Below, in pieces: positions 13,601-27,456 of a stretch of 64,000 bases of DNA (the stretch's first letter is position 1; each line of letters opens with the position of its first letter). A model generated the notes under the pieces. It made no database searches. It was not told the DNA's origin and saw only the letters and a program-made list of their open reading frames with translations. The stretch is taken from the NCBI GenBank assembly GCA_000231825.2, contig JH720315.1, positions 1,051,071-1,115,070 on the forward strand. The letters run 5' to 3'. Source of the DNA: Tetrahymena elliotti 4EA (taxonomy: Eukaryota > Ciliophora > Oligohymenophorea > Hymenostomatida > Tetrahymenidae). A program made the position numbers and the translations under genes.

Positions 13601-15612
13601 TAAGTTTATATTCAAGATGAGATATTTTGTCAACCAAATTAACAGTTTCTTTTTCAAGTTGTTATCTTAATTTTGATTCAATGATAAATTGATTTTCTTT
13701 TTGCTTCACTTCAAGTCTCATGTTATTTTTAAATTCTTCAAAAAGTTTGTTATCTCTTTTCAATTAATTTTCCAAAACTTCAACTTAATAAGTAGATGAT
13801 CCAATTTTTAAGTCAAGTTATTTATTCTATTCATTCAAACTTTTATTCTTCTCCATCAAAGCATGATTTTCAGCTCTCAAATTTTGCAGCTCCTCTTCTT
13901 TGATCTTAATGTTATCTTCTAATTACTTTAAAAATGTGATTTAAATATGCTCAATAAATAGCTCTTTGTGCTTCTTCTAAAGTGTATAAAAAATTTCCAA
14001 AAAAATTTTTTTCTAAATTTTCTTTTATTTAACCAATTAACTTTAAAAAATAGTCTTAAAAATATTATTTTTTCATTCATAAACTCTTCATTTTTTGTGA
14101 ATTTGTTCTAGTTTAAAACAAAAATGACAGTTAGTAAATTTTTAGCTCATTAATTATCATGTTGTATTTTTTCATTTTCTTTATTTTGAAATAAACTTAT
14201 GGTTTTTTTTGATAAAAAATTTTTGGTAGTTTTTCAAATTCTTTTAAAAAATGATAATCCACTATTTTATTTTTATCTTTCCTATTTTTTTTATAAGGCT
14301 GTCAAATTTTTTGAAATTTTAAATCTAGAATAGGAGTACTAGGTTAATTAATCTTATCTGCCTTCTCAAAAGATTTGTAAAAATAAATTGCACTCTATAA
14401 AAATACTAATTCAATAGATGGATTTTATATTTATGCTTTTTAAATTAAAACATTTTCAGTATTATCTTATAGCATTTATTTTGAACTTTTTCATATTATT
14501 TGCTATCTAATTTACGTTTAAAATCATCCTTATTTCTTGAAATTATTTTGAAATTTTCATAATAAAAACTATACTACTACTTCCTATTTATCTTATCAAG
14601 TATCTTTTTAAATATTGGTTACTATTTATATAATGGCACTATTTTTGTAAATATTATCTATCTTATTTAAATTGATTTAATCTACTAATACTTAAATTGA
14701 TATTCTTATTAAAATTGATTTTAACTATTTAGTCAAAGAAGCATGTAAACTATTTAAAACTTGAAGATTTATCAAATAATTTTTGAATTTTGCTTGCAAA
14801 TAAATCAATTAGATTGTTAATTGTTGGTGTAATGATCATTGATCATTCCATATATTTATTTAGAAATTATAAGAAGAATAAATTTAAAATGAATTTATTT
14901 AAAACGATTAGACTAAATTAGAAAGATTAGCTTAGGAATAAATTACTTCTATAAGAGTGTTTTTATTGTTAATTAAATTATCTTTTTCTGCAATAACATC
15001 ATCATGAATTTGCTTTTCATACATTAATTTGCTATTGACAGCTAAGGCTTCATCTCTTTCTTATCTAAATCTATCAATGGTGTCTTGCAATCTTTTAGTA
15101 GAAATTTCATATTTCCTTTCCAAATGTTCTGCCTTTTTCAAAGCTTTATATGAATTTTCTTATTCCTTCTATAGATCTATTTGCATTTGCTATAATTACA
15201 TCATATAATTAGTAGCCACACTATTGAATATATATAAAGACATCTCAATTAATTTAATACAACTAAAAAATTGGCAGCAAATAATAAATAATCAATTAGA
15301 GTAATGAATGTTTCATAGAGCTCTCTTGATCTAATTTAAAAAATTTTAATAAATTTTAATTTACGCTAAATTGTGGTTGTTAACAGTTTGCATACTATTT
15401 AAATAATGTTCAAATTTCTCATATTCCATCACTTTAACTGGTTTTTGATCATCGGCTCCTGTTTGTCCTCTATTAATCCTTGGATCCTTAATGCCTGTTT
15501 TCTTTTATCTAATATCTTTTTCTATCTTATCAAATTCATTTTGAACTCTGACTTCTCCTTAAGAGACGTCAGACTAATTTTCTAAATCAAATTGAAAATG
15601 CTTATTTATCAT
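10682..15612 (-). CDS. Coiled-coil protein, 570 aa, six exons
   Basis: Exons (-): 15365-15612, 14947-15262, 13522-13925, 13156-13407, 11095-11233 and 10682-11035. Phases close (2,0,2,2,0) and the frame ends at TGA 10682-10684. The start is the first ATG after an upstream in-frame TGA. After a basic/polar N-terminus of about 80 residues, a nearly continuous coiled coil runs from about residue 100 to 520, rich in K/E/Q/L heptads such as L-E-D-N-I-K-I-K-E-E-E-L-Q-N-L-R. A less regular, still charged tail follows. No catalytic motif is visible. Long coiled-coil proteins like this are common in ciliary axonemes and basal bodies, but I cannot assign it to a named family. Introns 2 and 4 (1021 and 1922 nt) are far longer than the others (58-122 nt). 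Confidence 0.85.
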
Positions 15613-18579
15613 CAAATATTTGAAAGTATTAAATTGTATTAAGAATTATTTATTGGCTAATTTCGATTGATATAAATTTCAAATCAAACAAATAACTCTA
15701 AAAAACTTTTAAAAATAATCAATTAATAAATCAATTACTATTTTTTTAAAGAATATTGAAGAATTTAAAATATTTTGAAAATAGTTATTTTGACTAATCT
15801 ATCTATTTTTTCCATTCTTACAATATATTTTTTCTTTCATAATTGCTTTATTTTTCTATATTTAAAATCAAATATAAAAAATTAAAGAATAAAATAAAAT
15901 AAAAATAAATACTATTTTTTAATATTTATTAGTATTTTAAACAAAATTATTATGTAATCAAGATTTGAATTCAATTTTTATATTAATATTTTAGAATTTT
16001 TATATAAATGTAGCTAATTTTAAAAAGATATTATTTTACCCAATTAAAATTTATTTAATTTTAGCAAAATAAATTTAAAAAAATTCTGAAATGTAAGAAA
16101 CCTACACTACAAACTGAAATTATTAAAAATTAAATTCATGAAATAAAATAAATGCAAATAGATTAAATAATTGGCTTTTAATCAAAGAGAACTTAGATAG
16201 AGTATTTCATTTAATATTTTTTGATTAAAAATTAGTAGATTTTTTTAAATAAAAAATTAATATTTATTTTACAATCATTAATTAGTTAATTATTTAAAAT
16301 CTTAATTTTAAGATAAATAGAATTTATTTGTTGTAAAAATTAAATATAAATATAAAAATAAGGTTTTAGTATGCTAAGAATGTATAAACTTTACTAAAAT
16401 GCTTGAAATTTATTTTATTGTTTAAAAGATTCTAAAAATTTTAAATAAATGAATAAAATACAATTTAAAGAAAATCAATTTATTTTATTGATCTATTTGA
16501 TGAAATAGAAATATTTAAATCTAAAAGGAGCTAGCTAGCTTTAAGAAGATTTAATGTTATTTTGATCTTTTCAGATTTTAATTAAATTTAAAAGAAACTA
16601 AATAAATATGTAAATAGAGCTAAGTTTTTTTTATACAAAATAAATCAAATTTAGGTCTTTAAGATAAGTAGTATATTTTCATATCCTAATTATTTAATTA
16701 TGGAAGAAAAATAAAAGCATAAATTATATTTTTTATGAAACCAAATAAATAGATCAAAAGGAACAAAGGATTAAAATAGAATAAACGATAATAGCATTAA
16801 AATGAGTAAATAAACAAATATTATTGTTGGAAAAAATGAAACATTTTAGATGAATTTCTTTTACTGGATGGAAAATAGAGTATAGAAATTTTTAATCAAT
16901 TAATTAGTAGTAGGTTATATTTTTCGCAATGGAAAAAATGAATGAATTATTATGTTTATTTTACTTGTTTTATTTGAAGACAGTTCTTAATTGATTTTTT
17001 ATCTATTTTGTATGATAATATTAAATTTAGTTGAATAATGTTTGTTTCGAAGAAAAATAAATAAAAAGATAAAGTAACGCAAAAAATTATTTATGTTAAA
17101 ATATTGTTTTATTTAGAAAAATTTGGTGATAAAATAACTTAATAATTTTTGATTAGTAAGATTTACAAAATAGACTGAATAAAATCACCAATTTTTTCTT
17201 ATTAAGTGATAAATTATATATTTTTTCTATTGATTTTGATTTCAAACCTGATTTTATCCTTATGTTGCTTCTTTAGGTTTACTTTTAAGTAGAGAAAAGA
17301 AATAATTGATTGACAGGGATAGAAAATACATAAAAAAGGCCAAAAATATATCGTTTAAGATTACTTATTATTAAATTACTTTTCAAAAAATTTAAGGAGA
17401 GACAAAAATAGTCAGAAAATCAATTATTTTTTGAATGATTTATAAAGAAGTAAAAAATATCCTTTAATCAATTAAGATACTCGAAAATATTAATTTTTTA
17501 TGTTTATATGTGTTCGAATTATAATTGATTCTTCTTCTTGATTTTAAATGATTCTAAATACCTTGCATAGATTTAAATTTAGATATTGCAAAAAATAAAG
17601 TAAATAAGCAATTTTAACTTTAATCATGTTGGTGTTAAGCAAGTAAACTTAACTTTGTTGGAAAAGAAATTTTAATTCTGTAGAAAAAATCAGTGTGAAT
17701 CTACTGATCGATTAATTATGTAAATCTTTTTTTTTAAAGTAAAATAACGAAAAAAGAGACGTAGATTTTATTATTATTAAAAGTAATTTTCAGAAATAGC
17801 TTCCCAATTAAAATAAACATTTTGTGTAATGAGAATGAATAATTTAAATATTTTGCAATACCCACAAAGTTGAAGATAAAAATCCTTAAAAATTATTATT
17901 TTGTTGGTATGAAATATGATGAAGATTAGTGGGTCTAAAGCGAACAAATAAATAAATAATATAGCTTGAATCAGAACCAAAGAAATTTGAATTTTTAATT
18001 ATGGTTAGGTAAGATAGAATTATAATAAGTAAATAAATAGATGATTTTCACCTATTCATAGGAGAGTAAAAACTACTTTGAGAATTCAAAAAGTTTTTTA
18101 TAAATATACATACACGCATACAACTTATTTATAAAGCCTTAAGTAAAAAAGGTTGAGCTTAGGTTATAATGAAAAAAAAATTATAAATTTTGTATGATTT
18201 AGAAAGGATTAAGAGGAAATTTAAAAATCATAGAAAAAAAAAGAGTGACTAACAAAGAAAGAGAGAAACAAAAAACATAGACAAATAAAGACAAAGAAAA
18301 TAATTGTTGTTACTTTAGTTAAAAGAAGAAATTGAAAATAATAATAATAATATTGTTAATATAAATAGATTGATGATTTGATTAATAAATTAGCTAAGAA
18401 AGATACTGAATTTGGATATAAAAAACTAATTATCATTTCCACAAATAAAAAATACAATAATAATAAATAGAGTAAAACAAAAAAAAAACTATCTATTAAA
18501 TAACGCTGATTAACTTTACTTTACAAATAAGTATACTATTTTTCATACAACAAAGTAGCGCTCACATCAATTAACCCAC
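15613..18579. other. Divergent intergenic region
   Basis: Nearly 3 kb between two divergently transcribed genes, so it should contain both promoters. It is extremely AT-rich with many poly-A/T runs. A frame at 17777-17980 (-) is short and lacks coding bias. No RNA gene or repeat recognised. Confidence 0.5.
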
Positions 18580-20742
18580 ATGTTCTTATTGAATTTTATA
18601 ATTGCCATTGTTGGTTATTGTGTTTTGGATGAAAAACCTTCTGAGAAGCAGTCTATCATGAGCTGCATAGGTAAACTCTTTGCTTATTAGTATAGTGTTT
18701 ATAAGAGAGGATTTGAAAGCTGCGCTAATAGATTTGTAGCTGATATTCTTTGTCTCTTAGTCCACTGTGGTATAATTTGTGGTCTCAATGTTGGTTTTAA
18801 TCAAATCTTCTTTGCTCTCTAATTCCTTTTTCTTGAAGTTGCCTTTTATTTCAGTGAATTTTCAATGAGAGTATTCCCTTACTCAATCAACTTCAAGAAA
18901 GACTTGGTTAAAACATTAATAGTTTATATAGTGGAGGTTTTTATGGTAATGACTCCTATATTTACTGATAATAAATAAATTTCGATTGGAATTACGCTTG
19001 CTATTCATATCATTTTACTCATGGTATTGATTGCCAGAAAGATTAATTCAAGAAAACATCTTGTATTGTTTAGTCAGGCAGAACAATGTCTTCAAGTTAA
19101 CCTTAAAGAAGACGCTAATGCAAGTATTAATAGCAATTTAGAAAACTCTATTCAATACTATGTCATTAAATATGCAAACAAAATTCAGCTAGTTTCTTTA
19201 ACTCATCCTAAAACACCCTAAATATCCCCTCAATAAAGCATAAACCAAAACAATCAAACAAACTCAAAATAAAATGTGAATGATAATAACAATAACAATT
19301 GTAATAACAATAATAATTTGAAATAAATTAGCTGCAATCAAGAGAATAATTAATATTAGCAAAATACAAAAAATTAAATTCTAAATGAATTATTACCACT
19401 ACCTATTAATGTGAAATCTTAATCTTCAGAAGATAAATAACTATTTATAGAAAATCGCGAAAAGTAATTGACTGTCACAAAATCTTCATTACAACCTCCT
19501 AAATTCAAATCAGAAGATGAACCCACAACTAGAAAGCAACTTCAATTAACCGAATCACCATAAATGTAATGCACTTAAGGAAATTTTTAACAATTAGGTA
19601 ATAGCAATCATTTAATTTTAAATGGAAACACTAATACCAGTATTTGTCAAAACATTAATATGTAGAACAGTAACAACCATAATAATAACAACAACATGAA
19701 ATCAATTTCATAGACTTTGATTCACTCTAATCATCACACAACAATGAATCTTAAGTGTTAAGATAAATTCTAAAAACAATAAAATCCTAAACAAAATAAC
19801 AAAAGTGAAGCTAGAGTACGCTCTCTTTCACTCGAAACAGAAAACATAAACATTGATATATTAAATACAATTGAATTAGACTCTGATAAAGATTCTCATT
19901 TTGAAATAATCTCCTTCCATGAATAGTCTTAAAATATACTCATTAGAACAGATTCAGCAGTATTTTTCTTTTCCTTACCAGATTTCAAGAAGACTAAATC
20001 TATCTTACTTGACAGAAACAGCAAATATATATTCCATTAAACTGAGCCTTACTGCATTCAATACCATTACAACCCTTCCAATTATCAATTCTAATTCACC
20101 TAATTAAATCTAAGCCAACCTAAAATAACAAAGGATGATATGAAATACAACAGTCTCACCATGTCAAATCCTAGATACGAGTCAAATGACATCTTATTCT
20201 ACTCTTCATTTTCCTCTGATTCCAGTTCTCCCAAAGACATTCTCTTTATAGCTGATGGTCCTGATCTTATTACTGTCAACACAGAAAATCTCTCAATGGA
20301 AAATTACACTGCTAAATTACCTATTGAAGACAGTGATAAAATTTTAATTTAACAATTAAATAAGCGTCAAATAGTAATCAATACTCCTCATTAACCTCAA
20401 TTGACCAAATTAGTTCTTGATATCCCCACAAACATTTGCTGCAGAAAATTCACTATTCTCCCAATGAGCACAGACATGCTTTCCATTGAAAACCTTCAAA
20501 ATCAAATTCTCCTCAATAATCAAAAGACCAGTAAAAATTCATGTGTCTTCGACCTTAACACAGGTGAATGCATGGAATTACCCAACTCAAAATGTGTAAA
20601 AAAAGCCTGGTTCGTTAATAAAATGTTATATGTAATCGATGAATCAAAATCTGTCAAAGTATATAGCTTTTCTGGTACCTAATTCAACTTACTCCCCCCT
20701 AATGATAACGGAATAAGTTGTGTTTCTATTGCATTTTTTTGA
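18580..20742 (+). CDS. Multi-pass membrane protein with N/Q-rich linker and beta-rich C-terminus, 720 aa
   Basis: A single exon of 721 codons under the ciliate code. ATG at 18580 follows a non-coding AT-rich leader and the frame ends at TGA 20740-20742. Residues 1-160 contain about five hydrophobic segments (around 1-15, 55-72, 78-97, 112-130 and 138-155), giving a membrane-anchored N-terminal domain. Residues ~200-430 form a polar linker with Asn and Gln runs, encoded partly by AAT/AAC and TAA repeats. Residues ~430-720 look like a beta-propeller or kelch-like domain: alternating short hydrophobic strands with D-G and aromatic turns, such as D-I-L-F-I-A-D-G-P-D-L-I and V-F-D-L-N-T-G-E. That reading is by eye only. 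Function unknown; a sensor or adaptor at a membrane is plausible. Confidence 0.85.
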
Positions 20743-23142
20743 AAGTTTAAACTGTACGCTCTCATTATAAAAATAAACTGATAAATTAACTAACTCATTC
20801 TTACCTTTCTAATTAACAAACTAATAATTTTCTATTATTTTTGTCAACATTCAAGCAAATAATTAATAAATTGAATAGTATCAAAAATTAGATCTGTAAC
20901 AGATTTATTTATTTACTAATAAAAAATAAATAAATTGTTCTATTTTGAAGAGCAAAAATCTTTGATATCGCTCTTTAAAATAGCAATTAAATTATTTCTA
21001 GCGTAATACTAAATTTTACTTATTAAACCTTTACTTATTATGTCAATATATATTATGTATACACCATTTAATTATTTTATCTATTTTATTACTTTATCCA
21101 CATTTACTTTAACTACCTACCTACTCTAAATATTTCATTCCCCATCTATACTTTAACGAATTCAATTTTTACCTCAATTTTAAATTCCCTTCAAACAAAT
21201 TCTATAAATCATCTAATCAGAATCTAATTTAAGTTCAAATATTTTCAAAAATACACATTTTCTTTAATTATTACTTCACACTTCCATTTGTATTTTAAAA
21301 AATACAAAAAAAATGTAAATTAACCATGCGAAAATGTAAAGATTTCAAATACTTTTCTTTTCTCTTGCAAAATTTGATAGTAATTTTATCTGCTATTATT
21401 AGAGATTTACAAAAAAACAACTCATACATAAGTATTTTTGAAAAAAAATCTATATCACAATAATAATTTGAAATACTTTAATCGTAATTATACTTAAATT
21501 ATCCAAGTTAAGTAAAAATTAAATTAGATCATGATTTAAATGAATTTTTTTACGCAATCTAGTCATTCACTAACATTCTTGAAAAAATGTGCATCACAAA
21601 AATAATTAATAACAGAATTTAATTTATGATCATAAATAAATTAAGAATAAATAAATCATTTGACTTGTAAATAAAATAAGGCCATGATTAATGTATTTTC
21701 ATATCATATGTAGTCACCTTAAATACTCTAGAGAAATCTTTATTAAAAAAAATAATTTTTCACATTTAAATCTTTGGTTCATAAGTATCTGAAGATGAAA
21801 TAACTTAATCCCCCTAAAAATAAAATGAGGTAATGGTTTAAACAAATTAAAATATACTATATTTACCTTTATATTAATAGTTACATCCATCTTTTTTAAT
21901 TTTTTGATAAATAACTACTAGCTGAATTTTAATTTATTTGTAATAACTTGAATTTATTGATTTAATACAGCTATTTTCAAAGAATAAAAGACTATATATT
22001 TTTTAAATGATTTTATTTAAAGTAATAAGCAGGAATAAATAAAATCTTAAGGATAGTTTAGAAAAGATTTAAAGTTTTTAACATCTAATAAAGAATTTAT
22101 TGATAATAATTGTATTTTTTACTCTAGTTAAATTTTACTTTATTTCAAAATAAGATCAGATTACAATCACTTTTACTAGCTACAATTTAAAGTAATACTA
22201 AAGATTATAACTAGCTTTTATTCACTCCTCTCTTACCTTAATCACTTTATCTTACTTTATTTAGTTTAAAAAGATATATACATGCTTATATTAATTTATA
22301 ACACAAAATTTATTCATGATATTTTCTAATTAATCACAAATTAATTAATATCTATTTTATTTTAATTCAAGTAGTTTAAAATAATTATCTAATCAAAAAA
22401 AATTTTAGTTTATTTTACAAAAATATAAAAATAAATTCTTCTGAAAGAAAATTAAATAATTCTATTAACATTCCCATATTAGTTACATTCTCCTTATTTA
22501 CTATCAAAATAAAATATAAAAAATAATTTTTAATCAGTTAAAAATTTAATCAAGTGGATTTCTAACAAAGGAAGTTTTGTAATTAAATTAAATATTATTT
22601 TTCTCATACTAAGATATTTATTTCTCTTATTTACTACGTTAATATAAATTAATTAATAATTTAACAATATTAAGTGAATTTCCAAAATAATCATTTGCTT
22701 GATTAATATTAATAAGATGAAAATAAGTAGAAGAATGAAATTAATTTTTATCTGAAATTAAAGAGTTTTAATTTAAAAAATTTCAATATTTTAATTCAAA
22801 ATATTTGTCAAAAATAATTTTTATTTATAATTTTTGATGAATTATGTTTCAATATTAAAAAATAGTTTCGAAATATAAATGATATGTGACGAATTAATAA
22901 TTTAGGTTTTCTTGCTCTAGATTCTACTGAAATTAGCAAAAAATAATTAATTTGAAGATATGAATTGGTTTTAACATTTAATTAGAATTATATGAATAAT
23001 TCAGAAAGTTTATTTGTTTGTTTTATATTTCTTAAGGTAGAAATTAAAAGAAGACTAAAAAGAAATTTATTATAAAAATTAAATAACAAAAAATATTTAC
23101 TTTTTAGTTAATAACAAACAAAGAGTTAGTTAGAATTTACAA
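20743..23142. other. Gene-free spacer
   Basis: 2.4 kb of AT-rich DNA between two co-directional genes. No frame with coding character, no RNA gene and no conspicuous repeat seen. It should include the FCF1 promoter near its right end. Confidence 0.5.
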
Positions 23143-24137
23143 ATGGGAAAATAAAAAAAATCAAGAAAGTGTGGAGCAGTTAAAAGACTCATTAGCACAA
23201 AGGACGATAGAGTGTAATTAATCATTAATCAATTAGAAAGTCTTTTCAATTAGGCATTTAGATGCTGATTTGATATGATTTAAAGAAATGCAAAAGCCAA
23301 ATCTAAATACATCATTTTATAAAAATAGAAAAACAGCAAAAGAAAAGGAAAAGGAAGTTAAGAGAAAGGAATTGTTGAAAAATGCAGACGAAGCTTAAGT
23401 TAAAGAAATGTAATTTGTTTTCATTTAAATGTAATTTTTTTCAATTTTATCATTTTTTATGTTTTATTGATAAAAGTGAATCTACTCCTACTCATTTATT
23501 CTTTAAGCACAACACTGCCTTAGGTCCTCCCTACAGAATTTTGTTGGATACAAACTTCATCAACTTCTCCATTTAAAATAAATTAGATATCTTTAAAGCT
23601 TCCATGGATTGCTTGCTTGGTAAATGTAATAATAATACTTTTAGCTTGATTGAATTTAAAATGAATGCTTATAAAATAAAGGTATTCCTTATATAACTGA
23701 CTGTGTTATTGCTGAATTAGAAAAATTAGGCCACAAATATAGACTTGCTTTAAAGTAATTTATATAAGATCATTCAGATTCTCATTTTATGTAACATTTG
23801 AAAAAAGGTTAATGAAAGATCCTAGATTTGAAAAGCTTAAATGTGACCACAAGGGTACATATGCTGATGATTGCATTATAAATAGAGTTAGAGGAGTAAT
23901 TTATTTATTTATTTCTTTATTTCAACAAATACAATTTAAAAATAACAAAAATGCTTTAAAAATAAAAATTATTCTAATTTTCTATTAAAAATAAAGTCAA
24001 GAGTTTATATTGTTGCAACTTGCGATAAAGATCTTAGAAGAAGAATCAGAAAGATTCCAGGTGTTCCTATTATGTACATATAATCCCACAAATACAATAT
24101 TGAAAGAATGGCTGAGGCCTATGGTGCTCCTCGTTGA
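23143..24137 (+). CDS. FCF1: FCF1/Utp24 PIN-domain endonuclease of ribosome biogenesis, 223 aa
   Basis: Six exons: 23143-23239, 23286-23409, 23477-23625, 23682-23754, 23808-23895 and 23997-24137; all phases close and the frame ends at TGA 24135. The protein aligns along its length with eukaryotic Fcf1 (Utp24), the small-subunit processome nuclease that cuts pre-18S rRNA in the nucleolus. Visible hallmarks are the N-terminal [47 protein letters not shown] and the C-terminal [15 protein letters not shown]. Candidate PIN acidic residues D98, E135, D168/D169 and D187 are all present. The K/E-rich insert at about 33-72 is less conserved than the rest. Exon 1 uses a weaker GTCTTT donor, chosen because only it restores the frame. 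Confidence 0.95.
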
Positions 24138-25222
24138 GACAAAAATTCAAAGTTATGCCAAAATTAATAAATTAAAAACTACAAAATACTTAATATAATT
24201 AAAAAATTTAATTTAATCATTGATCATGAAAGCAGAGCAAAAAGATAAAAATTAAAGCAAAAAAATCTTTTAATTAAATAGCTAATAAATCTATAATATA
24301 ATTTATTATTGTCTTCTATTACTTATTTCTTGTAAATTAGATTTTCAAATTTAATTAAAATCTAGCTAACTAACTCTCAATTTCTACAAAAAAATTAATT
24401 TCAATATCAGAATTTTTATTTCAAAATTTTAATTCAATGGTAAAATTAATAAAATTTCAATATTTTATCTTAATCATCTCAATATTAATTTATCTAATAA
24501 ATATTATTCACAATAAATTTCTTTAAATTAAAAAAAATAAAAAAATTTTCCTTTAGTATTTATTTTAAATGTTTAAGTTTAATTTGTAAAAAATAATCAA
24601 AGTTGGAACATTTTATCTCTGAACAATAAAAAATAGCAACTATATAAGCTTAAAATCATTGGAGTTAAATTTAAAAAATATGATTTTAGTGAATATTTAA
24701 TCAATATTATCTTCTTAATTTTAAAAATCTTCAAATCAGTTCTTCATTTCTTAGATGTACATTTTAACTGTAAATATTTACTATGGTAAAACAAAAAAAT
24801 TCAGTAATTAATATTCTAATCCTAATTTTTATTTAGGTTAGTAGGTTTGTTTTGTTTTGAATTGAATTTTTTGCATTATTTAGAATTTGTTTAAAGCTGA
24901 GGTTTGAAAGAAATTTAATTAGATTTTAAAGTAAAATGAGATCTAAGAAAGATAAATACAAATAAGATAAATAAATTAGTGAGTGGAAATTATTTGAGGG
25001 AATAAAGAAATGAAGGTAAGTTTTGGACTCTTGTAGGTAGATAGAAAATAATGATGACATAAAAACTAGTAAACATATATATTATGCCAAAGAGGTAATA
25101 AAATAAATGATGTTCTAGCTAAATATTAACTAACTAACTAACTAAATTATTGATTTAATTTGTTGATTATTTTTGATAAACAAGAATACTTGAGCGAGTA
25201 ATATAATAGTTATTATTCTTTC
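24138..25222. other. Convergent intergenic region
   Basis: AT-rich spacer between the 3' ends of FCF1 and the gene at 25.2 kb. Nothing recognisable apart from a few short CTAA tandem units near 25128-25144. Confidence 0.5.
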
Positions 25223-27456
25223 TCAGATTCTAATATCATCAGCAGCAGCACCAACATTACTCTTGGGCTTAATGTAATCAGGTTGGTTATAAATATTGTA
25301 CTAAGTATTTTTAGGATACCAGTTTTCGTTAGTCATGAGTTCTTGTTCTTAGATAGCATCTTGGCTTCTCCATAATTCCTTTCTGCAGTGAGGATTTCTA
25401 GGAGTATTGTACGGTCTTTCATCTTCAGGGATGTTCATTTGATCTTCTTAGATGCAAGATTCCATCCACCATTCTTATTCATATTCGAACCAAGTGCAAG
25501 GAACGTTCAAGTCGAAATCGTTGTTAGGCTTAATGGGAGGATCAGCCCACAAGAAGATTTCCCAATGGTAATCAACACTTTCCAAAACAGGAGCAAAACC
25601 TGATTTTAAAATTTACAAAAATCAATTTAATTATAAACTACTATTTCATTATTTTAAAACAATTAAAAATTTCCTTTATTTTTCTTAAATTTCAAATTCT
25701 TTCAAAAAAAATTCTAATTCATTTCCTTTAAATTTTTGTTGATAAATTTCCTCTGAAAATCAAAGGGATGAGTTTTAGTTTTATTTGACAGAAAAAGTTT
25801 TCATTTATCTTTAAATACTCTAAAACATGTCTTTCATTCATGTTAATCATTTAAAAATTCAAATTTTTGATTGATTCTTCTAAGTGATTTTCATTCGTTT
25901 ATTGTGATTGCTAAAATTTGTATTCCTTATTTAATAATTCTTTTTATAAAGAAGCTCTTAAATAGATTTTAAATTCTAGAAGGATATGCTTTGATAATAC
26001 CTAATTTATAATTAATTTCCTAGATTTTTTGAATGATTAAGCTAACCTACAAAAAAATTAATGGCGTAAGGTTTAGATATTTATTTTTGGTTTTGAGAGG
26101 GTTGATTGTCTTGATTGATAGATAGAAACAATAATATCTTTATTTATTAATCAATTTGGTATTTTATTAGCGAAAGTGAAATTAAAAGGCGAATCTTCAA
26201 AAGCAACTATTTATTTTGAAATTCGGTCTTGATAAATTATGAGTTTTTAAACTAAATTTTTGTGGCTGGTCTATTGAGCATTTTAATAAGAAATGTGGTG
26301 TTTGTGTTAGATTGAGTCTTTTGAATGACAAATAATATCATTTTTGAGTTTTTTAAATGCAATTTAGCTTTTTTTGGAGTATTTTAATTTGTGAATTATG
26401 AATTGAATAGGCCTATTATGATTAAGAAATAGCAAAGGAAAAATTAAATTTATAAGAAAGATAGTATGTCATACCAACATTTAATTAAGCAATATCTTCA
26501 TAACATTGAGCGTTCCAAAGAACTTCAACTTTTTCACCCTTGGAATTGGTGACAACTTGTCTGGCTACGAACATTTAGTTGGTGAAATAGAAGATATCCA
26601 AACCAATGTTGTAGGCAATGTATGCAAAATCGACTTATTCTTGAGGAGATAAACCCAACTTGGTAATGAATTCAGCTTCCTTTCTGGTGATACCAGGGAC
26701 TCTTCTCATGATTTCTTCAGGGTCCATTTGGCAATAGCAGTAATCTCTACCAACGGTGGTGTTGTAGAAAACGGCTCTAATATCTTCCATTGTGTAGGTA
26801 CCATCATAAGAAGGTAAAGGACCAGATTCTCTGACAGGGTTGATGTGTCTTTGATTTCTGATAGGAGAAGCAGGGACTGAGTGCTAACTTTAAACGAATT
26901 CAACAATCTCTTCATTCTTGGGTAAAGTTCTTGGGATGTAGTAATCTTTATATCTGTTGGGGTTGTATGGGCCAGCTTTTTATTAAGATTATTCATTATT
27001 TACAGTAAACTTTTGCTTGATAATCAATCTATGATCATTTGTGTGATCACAGTTATAAATAAATCGAATAAATAAAGGATTTCGTATTCAAGATGACCTT
27101 CCACCTTCATTATATCCCTCTTCACTTTTTTGCTATTCTTTTTTTCTACTCTATCTGGGTATTCTACCTTCTTCTAACTAATTTCCAACTAAATAAATTG
27201 CAAAATCCGAAGATATTTGCTTCTTCCATTCGCACTTTATTTCACATCTTTATTAATGACTGCTAAATGCTTAATTTTTTTTTCCTAAATTTTTCCTTGA
27301 GAAGATGATATAAATGAAGGTCTTCTTCATCTTAAATAAGAACTTCCTTTCTCTTTTTAATGAAAATATTTTCTTACCACGAGCGAAGTTGTTCTAGGCC
27401 ATAGAAAACAAACGCTTGGCCTTTGAGGTTTCCTTAACTAATCTATTTAAGAACAT
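25223..27456 (-). CDS. Probable mitochondrial protein of unknown function, 318 aa
   Basis: Three exons (-): 27378-27456, 26475-26975 and 25223-25599; phases 1 and 1 close and the stop is TGA 25223-25225. The N-terminus (M-F-L-N-R-L-V-K-E-T-S-K-A-K-R-L-F-S-M-A) is basic and amphipathic with no acidic residue until E9, a typical mitochondrial presequence. The mature part is soluble-looking and rich in Tyr, Trp, Pro, Asn and Asp. It contains Y-C-Y-C, and W-F-E-Y-E-Q-E-W-W-M-E followed by a proline/aspartate-rich tail. No membrane segment or enzyme motif is seen. Codon choice is distinctly GC-richer than its neighbours (AAC, TTC, AAG, ACC), as in highly expressed ciliate genes. By analogy it could be a lineage-specific respiratory-chain or ATP-synthase subunit, but this is inference. 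Introns are long (402 and 875 nt). Confidence 0.85.
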
